NCBI RefSeq assembly: GCF_020686965.1
Contig: NZ_JAJEPS010000001.1
Span: 372,001 to 436,000, forward strand
Length of the DNA stretch: 64,000 nucleotides
From: Hominiventricola filiformis
GTDB lineage: Bacteria; Bacillota; Clostridia; Lachnospirales; Lachnospiraceae
Direction of reading: 5' to 3'
Position 1 is the stretch's first letter; every line of letters starts with the position of its first letter. The notes beneath the pieces are model-generated. The model did no database searches, was not told the origin of the DNA, and saw only the letters and a program-made list of their open reading frames with translations. The position numbers were made by a program, and so were the translations under genes. This document shows positions 8,592 through 15,431 of the stretch, piece by piece.

Positions 8592-9494
8592 ATGAATCTG
8601 TATCAGCTTCGTTATTTTTCGGTTCTTGCCGGGACGCAGCATTACGGAAAAGCAGCCGAAAAACTGTGCATTGCACAGCCAAGCCTCAGTCATGCCATTT
8701 CCCAGCTGGAACAGGAACTGGGTGTACAGCTTTTTGAACGCAAAGGACGTTCCAGCAGCCTGACCAGTGCCGGAGAACAGTTTCTGACCTACGTCAATAA
8801 ATCACTGGCCATTCTGGATAATGGAATCAGTGCCATGGAACATATTTCCCGCGGAGAGGGATGTATCCGTCTCGGATTCATCCGTCCCCTCGGAACCCAA
8901 TTTATCCCCGGACTCGCCGCCGATTTTCTGAAAACACAGAATTCCGTGGATATCTGTTTTGAATTTCACACCGACAGTTCCCAGCCGCTCCTGTCGGCAC
9001 TCCGCGAAGGGATCTATGACATGGTATTCTGCACTCGCATGGATCAGGAGACTTCCATCGACTTTTTTCCTGTAGCACATCAGGACCTGGTTCTGATCGT
9101 CCCAAAAGGGCACCCTTTATCCGGTCTTGATTCCGTGGATCTGTCCGCCTCCCTTGCCTATCCTCACATCTGCTTCACCCCGGATTCCGGATTACGCAGC
9201 GTAGTGGATCAGCTGTTCCAGAAGATCGGTCAGTCTCCTGAGATTGCCTATGAAATTCAGGAAGACCAGGTAATCGCAGGACTGGTGGCACAGAACTTCG
9301 GCATCGCAGTCGTTCCCTATATGGATGAGCTGCCCCGTATGAACCTTGATATCATCCAGATCTCCCGCCCCTTATGGGAACGGAACTTTTATCTTGCCAC
9401 TTTAAAAAACCGTCTGCTGTCCCCTGCAGCGCAGAATTTCCATGACTATGTCGTGGAGCATTATGCATCGAATCCTGCGCTCACGGACCTGTAA
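8592..9494 (+). CDS. LysR-family transcriptional regulator
   Basis: The 300-aa protein has the winged-helix N-terminus (MNLYQLRYFSVLAGTQHYGKAA, then AQPSLSHAISQLEQELGVQLFER at about 28-50). A periplasmic-binding-like effector domain follows, in the usual two-lobe layout. It is 21 bp upstream of a CapA-like gene in the same direction, so the two may be co-transcribed, unusual for LysR proteins. The effector is unknown. Confidence 0.92.
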   Translation: MNLYQLRYFSVLAGTQHYGKAAEKLCIAQPSLSHAISQLEQELGVQLFERKGRSSSLTSAGEQFLTYVNKSLAILDNGISAMEHISRGEGCIRLGFIRPLGTQFIPGLAADFLKTQNSVDICFEFHTDSSQPLLSALREGIYDMVFCTRMDQETSIDFFPVAHQDLVLIVPKGHPLSGLDSVDLSASLAYPHICFTPDSGLRSVVDQLFQKIGQSPEIAYEIQEDQVIAGLVAQNFGIAVVPYMDELPRMNLDIIQISRPLWERNFYLATLKNRLLSPAAQNFHDYVVEHYASNPALTDL

Positions 9495-9515
9495 CAGCCT
9501 TAGGAGGATCTGTCT

Positions 9516-10700
9516 ATGAAAAGCTTGTTAAAAGGCATGTTGATCGGCTTTATTATCGGAGGTATCCTGCTTACGGCAGCTGCATTTTTGTTCTTCCGGC
9601 ATCCAACAGAAGAACCGGAACCCGAAGTACCTGCTGCCGAAGTTTCCAAAGCCGTACAGGAAGAAGCTCCAGAGTCCGGTATTTCCCTTCCGGAAGAACC
9701 AGAAACTCCGGAAATACCTGCCGTGGAGCCGGCCAGAGAAGCATCCGAAGAAGTCTCCGAGCCGGAAGAACCGGACAGCGCCCTTCTGGCTTTTGCAGGA
9801 GATGTGATGTTTTCCGATCCCTTCTTAGCCTCCTATGATAAATCCGGTATTTCTGCTATCGCTGACAGTGAGATGCTTGGACGCATGCAGAATGCGGATC
9901 TCTTTGTCATTAATGAAGAATTTCCTTTCAGTCTGCGGGGCGAGGCCATGGAAGACAAACAGTTCACATTCCGGGCCGATCCTAAATATGTGGAAATCTT
10001 TCAAGAGCTTGGCGTTGACATCGTGACGGTGGCCAACAACCATGCCCTGGATTTTGGAAGAGACGCCTTCTTAGATACGCTGGATACCTTAAAATCTGCA
10101 AATATCGCCTGCATCGGCGGCGGATATCATCTATCGGAAGCCTCTGCTCCCGCAGTACAGACCATAAATGGCCAGACCTTCGCCATCTTCGGCGCCACGA
10201 GAGTGTCACCCTCCGCCACCTGGTATGCCTCTGACAGCCAGCCCGGACTGTTTCAGACCTATGACGCCACTCTGCTCAATCAGAAAATCGCAGAAGCCCA
10301 TACAGAATATGACCATGTGATTGTATTTGCTCACTGGGGTATTGAAAAAAATGAGACACCGGAAGATTATCAGCGGTCACTGGCCAAGGGATACATTGAT
10401 GCTGGTGCCGATCTGGTAGTAGGCTGCCATCCTCATGTCCTGCAGGGATTTGAGTATTACAATGGTGTTCCCATTGTGTACAGCCTGGGAAATTATCTCT
10501 TCGGTAACCGGGACGGAGATACGGTCCTTCTGGAAGCCTCCTACGACAACAAAGGAGCTCCTTCCATCCAACTGATACCATGCAAACGGGTGGGCAGTGT
10601 CCTGTCCCGGATTCAGCATCCGGAAGCCTTATTTCAACATCTGACGGAGCTTTCCTTCGGAGTAACGGTAGCTGAAGACGGAACACTGCAACCGCAGTAA
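9516..10700 (+). CDS. CapA-like membrane-anchored metallophosphatase-fold protein
   Basis: CapA/PgsA-type proteins carry a calcineurin-like (PGA_cap) domain and are linked to capsule or poly-gamma-glutamate export, though many family members have unknown roles. This 394-aa protein has one N-terminal membrane segment (residues 8-28) and a Pro/Glu-rich linker (33-85). The catalytic-fold motifs are FAGDVMFSD (near 92), TVANNHALDFG (near 172), VFAHWG and VVGCHPHVLQGFE. The domain should lie outside the cell. No other capsule genes are nearby. An AGGAGG site precedes the ATG. Confidence 0.88.
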   Translation: MKSLLKGMLIGFIIGGILLTAAAFLFFRHPTEEPEPEVPAAEVSKAVQEEAPESGISLPEEPETPEIPAVEPAREASEEVSEPEEPDSALLAFAGDVMFSDPFLASYDKSGISAIADSEMLGRMQNADLFVINEEFPFSLRGEAMEDKQFTFRADPKYVEIFQELGVDIVTVANNHALDFGRDAFLDTLDTLKSANIACIGGGYHLSEASAPAVQTINGQTFAIFGATRVSPSATWYASDSQPGLFQTYDATLLNQKIAEAHTEYDHVIVFAHWGIEKNETPEDYQRSLAKGYIDAGADLVVGCHPHVLQGFEYYNGVPIVYSLGNYLFGNRDGDTVLLEASYDNKGAPSIQLIPCKRVGSVLSRIQHPEALFQHLTELSFGVTVAEDGTLQPQ

Positions 10701-10701
10701 C

Positions 10702-10746
10702 AAAAAAAACGGAAGTAACCTGTATCTGGCTGCTTCCGTTTTTTTA
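10702..10746 (+). terminator. Terminator after the CapA-like gene
   Basis: AACGGAAG (10709-10716) pairs with CTTCCGTT (10733-10740), and seven T residues follow. Confidence 0.85.
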
Positions 10747-10761
10747 TTTTCTCTGCAAATC

Positions 10762-10792
10762 AAAAAGAGCATCCGGATCATTCCGAATGCTC
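10762..10792 (-). terminator. Terminator of the tRNA-Leu cluster
   Basis: GAGCAT/ATGCTC arms with CGGA/TCCG inner pairs are followed on the minus strand by five T. It lies just after the last tRNA. Confidence 0.8.
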
Positions 10793-10798
10793 ATCTGA

Positions 10799-10883
10799 TG
10801 CGGAAGAAGGGACTTGAACCCTCACGAGCGTAACGCTCACAAGAACCTGAATCTTGCTCGTCTGCCAATTCCGACACTTCCGC
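10799..10883 (-). tRNA. tRNA-Leu (anticodon CAG)
   Basis: The 85-nt class II tRNA has acceptor arms GCGGAAG/CTTCCGC, a long variable arm (GAGCGTTACGCTC) and the T-loop GGTTCAAGTCC. The anticodon stem CAAGA/TCTTG encloses TTCAGGT, giving anticodon CAG. CCA is not encoded. It is identical to the copy at 11132-11216. Confidence 0.95.
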
Positions 10884-10920
10884 AAACCGTATGAATTTTT
10901 ACAGAGCTCATACTCTCTGA

Positions 10921-11004
10921 TGCGGAAGATGGGACTTGAACCCACACGACCTAACGGTCACAAGATCCTTAGTCTTGCTCGTCTGCCAATTCCGACACTT
11001 CCGC
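10921..11004 (-). tRNA. tRNA-Leu (anticodon AAG)
   Basis: The 84-nt class II tRNA shares the acceptor and D-arm of its neighbours. Its anticodon loop is CTAAGGA between CAAGA and TCTTG, which gives anticodon AAG. Adenosine 34 would be read as inosine only if a TadA-type deaminase accepts it. CCA is not encoded. It lies between two identical Leu-CAG genes. Confidence 0.92.
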
Positions 11005-11131
11005 AAACCATTGAGTGTTTTCGTTTCTGTTGTTTCAGCGACTCAACAAAAAATATTATATCACTGTGATTCTCATCTGTCAACACTTTTTTCAACTTTT
11101 TTTATTTTTAAGTTGAAGCATTTTGGATGAG

Positions 11132-11216
11132 TGCGGAAGAAGGGACTTGAACCCTCACGAGCGTAACGCTCACAAGAACCTGAATCTTGCTCGTCTGCCA
11201 ATTCCGACACTTCCGC
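11132..11216 (-). tRNA. tRNA-Leu (anticodon CAG), second copy
   Basis: It is identical base for base to the Leu-CAG tRNA at 10799-10883. It is the promoter-proximal member of the three-gene minus-strand cluster. CCA is not encoded. Confidence 0.95.
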
Positions 11217-11364
11217 ATCACGAACGATATCATACAACAATTTGACGCAAATGTCAAATATTTTTATAATGTATTTAAAATAAAACTCTCCGTAGATTCT
11301 AATATAGGGGTATTTCAAAGTATCATTTATTTAAACATTTAGTTGCTGAAAGGGAGGTACAGAT

Positions 11365-11685
11365 ATGGATTATCATGCATTGGGAAAAAGAATTCGTGAA
11401 GAGCGTCTGCGTCTGAATCTGACTCAGGAGAAACTTGCTGAGGAAGTAGGTGTATCTACCGCATACATCGGACAGATCGAGCGCGGAGAGAGAAGTCTGA
11501 CCCTGGACAAGCTTGTAAAAGTTGTAAACCGTCTGGGTGTTACCATCGACTTCCTGCTTGCTGATTATGTGGTTGCTACTGATGATCACAGCATTAATCT
11601 GCTGATCCAGTTAATGCACGACCGCACTGCTGAAGAGAAAACTCTTGCAATCAACCTGCTGAAAGTATTATTTGCGGACAAATAA
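11365..11685 (+). CDS. XRE-family helix-turn-helix regulator
   Basis: The 106-aa protein opens with an HTH_3 domain: RIREERLRLNLTQEKLAEE, then VSTAYIGQIERGERSLTLDKL (residues 8-60). The C-terminal helices resemble small SinR-like regulators. Codon use is regular and AGGGAGGT precedes the ATG. It stands alone next to the tRNA cluster. Its targets are unknown. Confidence 0.88.
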   Translation: MDYHALGKRIREERLRLNLTQEKLAEEVGVSTAYIGQIERGERSLTLDKLVKVVNRLGVTIDFLLADYVVATDDHSINLLIQLMHDRTAEEKTLAINLLKVLFADK

Positions 11686-11696
11686 TTCCTTTTACA

Positions 11697-11743
11697 AAAA
11701 AGAAAAGGCGGAATTCCTGCTACGGAACTCCGTCTTTTCTTTA
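11697..11743. terminator. Bidirectional terminator
   Basis: Long imperfect arms GAAAAGGCGGA and TCCGTCTTTTC with flanking A and T runs lie between the convergent XRE gene and the COG0523/DUF1980-like gene. Confidence 0.8.
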
Positions 11744-11749
11744 TTTTGT

Positions 11750-12691
11750 CTAAAAGTAAACCAGCTCTTCTTCCGGTTTTTCCGCGCTGGTAATATGGGT
11801 TGCACGCAGTACCACACCATTCTCACCGCTGTACTCTGCACGTTTCTCCACATAAGCTTTGGCCGTAATGGTCACCCACTGCTTATTCTTCAGTTCATCG
11901 ACATGGGAAGACTTGCACAGGAAACCGATAAAGGCTGTGTCGTCCGCACAGCAGGTCATTGCCATACGTCCCGGCACAAAATATCCCTTAGGCAGCCTTG
12001 CATTCTTATAGACCATTCCTTTGTACTGCAAGGTCTTTCCTGCATACTTCTCCGGATGATCCATGGCATCAATGTACCAGATACCATAGTCCACGTCAGA
12101 GATCTCGATAACATCTGCATTGATGTCAAAGGGAAGTTCTTCCTCGAACTCCAGCTGGCTTCCATCCTCTTTCTCAAATACCACCTGTGCCTTCGGATTG
12201 ACTGCACGCATATTTCTCTTATAAGTGGCTGCCGGTGTATCCTCCGTACTACGGTTGAAAATAATGAGATCGGAATCCTTTGCCATCTCCATGAAAATGG
12301 ATTTCATATTTTTCAGATAAACATCAAAGGTAGTCGCATCTACGGTTGTGATAACCTGAGCCACGAACCAGCCCTTCGGCATATACATCTCGCGCAGATA
12401 ATCCAGCCCCCACATACAGTTATACTCTACAATAACCTGGGTAGGTTTGTATTTCTTCTGGCACTCTGCCAGAAACATTTCGTTGAATTCGGATTTGTCC
12501 TCCAGCATTACCAGAGTGGTATTGCTTTTCTGAAGTACCTCATCCTCGTATTCTTCAATTCCTTCCTCGCAGGCAATGACCAGATTGCGCTCGCCATCAG
12601 AGAAATATTCGTCTGACAGCGTTTCCATCGCAAACTGAGTTTTGCCGCTCTCCAGAAATCCGTGTACTACAAATACCGGGATTTTTGCCAT
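11750..12691 (-). CDS. CobW-like P-loop protein with DUF1980/TIGR03943-like C-terminus
   Basis: The 313-aa product combines an N-terminal P-loop domain of the COG0523 type (Walker A GFLESGKT at 11-18) with a C-terminal domain resembling the soluble half of TIGR03943/DUF1980 proteins (DHPEKYAGKTLQYKGMVYK, then MAMTCCADDTAFIGFLC). The CxCC metal motif of classic COG0523 GTPases is not in its usual place. The start at 12691 is used because GGAG lies 7 nt before the ATG; a TTG two codons upstream is less likely. It is 17 bp downstream of a His-rich COG0523 gene on the same strand, so the pair is probably an operon for metal handling. This is inferred from family and context. Confidence 0.8.
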   Translation of the reverse strand: MAKIPVFVVHGFLESGKTQFAMETLSDEYFSDGERNLVIACEEGIEEYEDEVLQKSNTTLVMLEDKSEFNEMFLAECQKKYKPTQVIVEYNCMWGLDYLREMYMPKGWFVAQVITTVDATTFDVYLKNMKSIFMEMAKDSDLIIFNRSTEDTPAATYKRNMRAVNPKAQVVFEKEDGSQLEFEEELPFDINADVIEISDVDYGIWYIDAMDHPEKYAGKTLQYKGMVYKNARLPKGYFVPGRMAMTCCADDTAFIGFLCKSSHVDELKNKQWVTITAKAYVEKRAEYSGENGVVLRATHITSAEKPEEELVYF

Positions 12692-12708
12692 GTTCAATCT
12701 CCTTTTAT

Positions 12709-13779
12709 TTAAGCCAGCCCGAACAGTTTTGCCAGTTCCTCTTCATCAAGATGAGAACCGATCACACACAGGCGGCCTGTGTAATCCGCATCTCCTCTGC
12801 GGATTTCATATTCTTCCGGAACCATATCAAAGTGCAGCCAGGTACCGTCTGTACACGGAATAATGCCCTTTGCACGCAGAATGATGCCATATTCGTCACC
12901 ATCGGAAAGTTTCTTCAGGATGTCACGCAGCTGCTCCTCGCTGTATTTGTGCGGAGTCTCCTGACCCCAGCTGGAGAACACTTCGTCTGCATGATGGTGA
13001 TGATGATGGTCATGGTCATGATCGTGGCAGCCACAGGTGCAGTCATCGCCATGCTCATGGTCGTGATGATGCTCATGCTCGTGATCGTGGTCGTGATGAT
13101 GCTCGTGATCATGGTCATGATCGCAGCAATGGTCATGATCCTCATGCTCATGAAGATGCTCCATCTCCTCTTTCAGAATCAGATCCTGATGCTCCATAGC
13201 AGCCAGAATCTGCTCCCCTTTCAGCTCATCCCACGGAGTCGTGATGATGGTAGCCTTCGGATTCTTCTCTTTTAACATCTTTACAGCAGCGTCCAGTTTG
13301 TCCTCGGACATCTTCTGGGTACGGCTCATAACGATAGTTCCTGCATTCTCTACCTGATTGTTAAAGAACTCACCAAAGTTCTTCATATACATTTTGCACT
13401 TCTGTCCGTCTACAACGGTAATGGAGCTGTTCAGTTCCACCGGCTCATGAGCAGCAACACCCTGTACCGCTCTGGTCACGTCAGAGAGTTTGCCAACACC
13501 TGACGGCTCAATCAGGATGCGGTCCGGAGCATAGGTCTCGATAACCTGTTTCAGGGCAGTACCGAAATCACCTACCAGAGAGCAGCAAATACAGCCGGAA
13601 TTCATCTCGGTAATCTGTACGCCTGCATCCTTCAGGAAACCGCCATCGATGCCGATCTCACCGAACTCATTCTCGATCAGAACAATCTTCTGACCTGCGA
13701 ATACCTCTTTCAGCATTTTTTTGATCAGTGTGGTCTTGCCGGCTCCAAGGAAACCGGAAATAATCTCAATCTTTGTCAT
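12709..13779 (-). CDS. COG0523 (CobW/ZNG1-like) metal GTPase with long His-rich linker
   Basis: COG0523 GTPases deliver or store metals such as zinc, nickel or cobalt. This 356-aa protein has Walker A GFLGAGKT at 9-16, the metal-binding CICC motif at 63-66 and EPSGVGKL as a switch motif. Residues 208-263 are almost entirely His, Asp, Glu and Cys, a putative metal store. The C-terminal CobW_C domain follows. The ATG at 13779 is favoured over a frame extension of 15 codons that would reach into the upstream terminator. It is first in an apparent operon with the neighbouring P-loop gene. The metal cannot be named from sequence; the His-rich linker favours zinc or nickel. Confidence 0.92.
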   Translation of the reverse strand: MTKIEIISGFLGAGKTTLIKKMLKEVFAGQKIVLIENEFGEIGIDGGFLKDAGVQITEMNSGCICCSLVGDFGTALKQVIETYAPDRILIEPSGVGKLSDVTRAVQGVAAHEPVELNSSITVVDGQKCKMYMKNFGEFFNNQVENAGTIVMSRTQKMSEDKLDAAVKMLKEKNPKATIITTPWDELKGEQILAAMEHQDLILKEEMEHLHEHEDHDHCCDHDHDHEHHHDHDHEHEHHHDHEHGDDCTCGCHDHDHDHHHHHHADEVFSSWGQETPHKYSEEQLRDILKKLSDGDEYGIILRAKGIIPCTDGTWLHFDMVPEEYEIRRGDADYTGRLCVIGSHLDEEELAKLFGLA

Positions 13780-13802
13780 GCTATTTTCCTTCTTTCTCTG
13801 AG

Positions 13803-13832
13803 CAAAAAGCCCTCGGTTTCCCAAGGGCTTTC
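13803..13832 (-). terminator. Terminator of infC-rpmI-rplT
   Basis: AAGCCCT and AGGGCTT arms with additional pairs are followed on the minus strand by TTTTT. It lies between rplT and the His-rich GTPase gene. Confidence 0.85.
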
Positions 13833-13841
13833 ATTCGTTAC

Positions 13842-14201
13842 TTATTTATTCAGTGCTTTTTTAGCAGTCTCTGCCAGAGCAGTGAAAGCTGCTGCATCGT
13901 TTACTGCAAGATCAGCAAGGATCTTACGGTTCATCTCAACGCCTGCGCTCTTCAGTCCGTACATAAATTTGCTGTAGGACAGTCCGTTCATACGTGCTGC
14001 TGCATTGATACGAGCGATCCACAGCTGTCTGAACTGACGTTTTCTCTCTTTACGTCCAGCGTATGCACTGGTCAGTGCTCTCATTACAGACTGTTTTGCT
14101 ACTCTGTACTGTTTGCTTCTAGCTCCTCTGTAGCCCTTTGCGAGCTTTAATACTCTATTGTGTTTCTTTTTAGCGTTTAATGCGCCTTTAACTCTTGCCA
14201 T
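13842..14201 (-). CDS. rplT: 50S ribosomal protein L20
   Basis: L20 (119 aa, full length) binds 23S rRNA and is needed for early 50S assembly. Family-typical motifs are MARVKGALNAKKKHNRVLK, KERKRQFRQLWIARINAAAR and GLSYSKFMYGLK. It is the last gene of infC-rpmI-rplT. In Bacillus the L20 protein represses this operon by binding the mRNA leader. A leader that could do the same is present at 15000-15187. Confidence 0.98.
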   Translation of the reverse strand: MARVKGALNAKKKHNRVLKLAKGYRGARSKQYRVAKQSVMRALTSAYAGRKERKRQFRQLWIARINAAARMNGLSYSKFMYGLKSAGVEMNRKILADLAVNDAAAFTALAETAKKALNK

Positions 14202-14232
14202 TTTTCTTCCTCCTTAACTTTCTTCCCAAATC

Positions 14233-14430
14233 TTATAAATACGGCAGAATCTTCTTCATGCTCTTAACGTTGGTAGCATCCGTGATGATGGATTTACGAA
14301 GATTTCTCTTTCTCTTCTGGGATTTTTTCGTTAAGATATGGCTCTTATAAGCTTTCATTCTCTTTAACTGACCTGTTCCGGTCTTTTTGAAACGTTTCGC
14401 AGCTGCTCTGCTAGTTTTTACCTTTGGCAT
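14233..14430 (-). CDS. rpmI: 50S ribosomal protein L35
   Basis: The 65-aa basic protein starts MPKVKTSRAAAKRFKKTGTG, the L35 signature, and includes HILTKKSQKRKRNLRK. It has the usual length and sits between infC and rplT, as in most bacteria. Confidence 0.98.
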   Translation of the reverse strand: MPKVKTSRAAAKRFKKTGTGQLKRMKAYKSHILTKKSQKRKRNLRKSIITDATNVKSMKKILPYL

Positions 14431-14488
14431 ATGTTTGTTCCTCCTGTGAAATCTAAATTATACTACAGGCCCCCTGGCCCTTGTTATT

Positions 14489-14995
14489 TTAACGCTTTTC
14501 CGTTAAAAACATCGTCATACTGCGGCCTTCCATCTTCGGCGCCTTATCAATCGCTGCGATGTCTGCCATGCGTTCTGCAAACACGTCCAGAATCTTCTTG
14601 CTGCTCTGTACATGTGCCATCTCACGGCCGCGGAAACGTAAAGTAACCTTTACCTTATCACCCTTCTGAATGAATTTTCTGGCTGCATTCACCTTAGTGT
14701 TCAGGTCATTCTCATCAATATTCGGGGACAGACGCACCTCTTTGATCTCAATAGTCTTCTGCTTTTTCTTTGCTTCCTTCTCTCTGCGTGCCTGCTCATA
14801 ACGATACTTACCGTAATCGATGATCTTGCATACCGGCGGCTTTGCTGTAGGTGCGATCTTTACAAGATCAAGCTCCGCCTCTCTTGCCATCTTCATTGCC
14901 TCGCTGGCAGACATAATTCCTAACTGTTCCCCGTTCTGACCGACTACACGAACCTCACGGTCGCGAATCTGCTCATTGATCATTAACTCGCTAAT
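14489..14995 (-). CDS. infC: Translation initiation factor IF-3 (AUU start)
   Basis: IF-3 checks initiator tRNA pairing and keeps 30S subunits apart. Reading from the AUU at 14995 gives 168 aa: the N-domain (MINEQIRDREVRVVG), a Lys-rich linker helix and the C-domain (GDKVKVTLRFRGREM). AUU is chosen because GGAGG lies 9 nt upstream and the next in-frame ATG is too far (about 21 nt). AUU starts are known for infC in several bacteria and allow IF-3 to limit its own synthesis. It heads infC-rpmI-rplT. Confidence 0.93.
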   Translation of the reverse strand: MSELMINEQIRDREVRVVGQNGEQLGIMSASEAMKMAREAELDLVKIAPTAKPPVCKIIDYGKYRYEQARREKEAKKKQKTIEIKEVRLSPNIDENDLNTKVNAARKFIQKGDKVKVTLRFRGREMAHVQSSKKILDVFAERMADIAAIDKAPKMEGRSMTMFLTEKR

Positions 14996-14999
14996 TGTC

Positions 15000-15187
15000 G
15001 TACACCTCCGCAATTGTTGCACAAAAAAAGTGGATAGAAAACTATCCACTTTCTACATGAAAAATGCTCTTCGCATTATCTTTTCACGATATAAACCCGG
15101 GTCACCGCTTGTGCCAAGGTGAGAGTGGATACTCTTCTTTCATTTCATAACCTTGTATAGATTATCACACTTATTTTCTGCTGTCAA
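15000..15187 (-). promoter_or_regulatory. infC promoter and L20-type leader with attenuator
   Basis: The -35 TTGACA (15182-15187) and -10 GATAAT (15161-15166) are 15 bp apart. The transcript would contain TATCCACT (complement of 15124-15131), able to pair with the 5' arm of a terminator hairpin at 15023-15050 (GTGGATAG, four-base loop, CTATCCAC, seven T). This gives a terminator/antiterminator choice as in the Bacillus L20 leader. Regulation by L20 is inferred from position and layout. Confidence 0.8.
15023..15050 (-). terminator. Attenuator hairpin in the infC leader
   Basis: A perfect 8-bp stem (15030-15037 with 15042-15049) and seven T precede the infC ribosome-binding site. Confidence 0.85.
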
Positions 15188-15193
15188 CTATTT

Positions 15194-15367
15194 TTATACA
15201 AATTTATTCAATTTTTCATCATACTCGTAATCAATGGTTTTCAGCTTCTTTTTCAGCTCTTCAGCTGACACATCCTGGCTGCTGCAGAACCCTTCCAGAC
15301 TCTCATAAAAGTCCCTAAGCTGGGTATTCACATAGCTTAACAGCATCATTGGATCTTCCGGTAACAT
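15194..15367 (-). CDS. DUF4250-like small protein
   Basis: The 57-aa protein begins MLPEDPMMLLSYVNTQLRDF, which I recognise as the start of DUF4250 proteins of Clostridia. The function is unknown. The start at 15367 has GGAGG 9 nt upstream; a longer in-frame start would lie inside a hairpin. That GGAGG is itself the 3' arm of the clpB terminator hairpin, so initiation may depend on hairpin melting or on transcription starting within it. Confidence 0.8.
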   Translation of the reverse strand: MLPEDPMMLLSYVNTQLRDFYESLEGFCSSQDVSAEELKKKLKTIDYEYDEKLNKFV

Positions 15368-15416
15368 AAAAAGACCTCCCATACTATGATATGGATCTAT
15401 CATACCATGAGAGGTC
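15368..15416 (-). terminator. clpB terminator overlapping the DUF4250 ribosome-binding site
   Basis: GACCTC (15411-15416 on the minus strand) begins a roughly 19-bp stem with only one mismatch, ending GGAGGTC then TTTTT and directly the ATG of the DUF4250-like gene. The structure is a good intrinsic terminator for clpB and also hides the GGAGG. Confidence 0.75.
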
Positions 15417-15431
15417 TCATTTTACCATGCT

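Noticed and set aside
8562..8737. Plus-strand 62-codon frame before and into the LysR gene
   Set aside because: It is out of frame with the conserved HTH region and has no support.
12980..13150. Short regular repeats that look at first like a CRISPR array or a microsatellite
   Set aside because: They encode the His/Asp-rich linker of a COG0523 GTPase in frame; there are no spacers.
13780..13824. Longer N-terminus for the His-rich GTPase
   Set aside because: It would start inside the rplT terminator hairpin and delay the P-loop, which in this family begins near residue 9.
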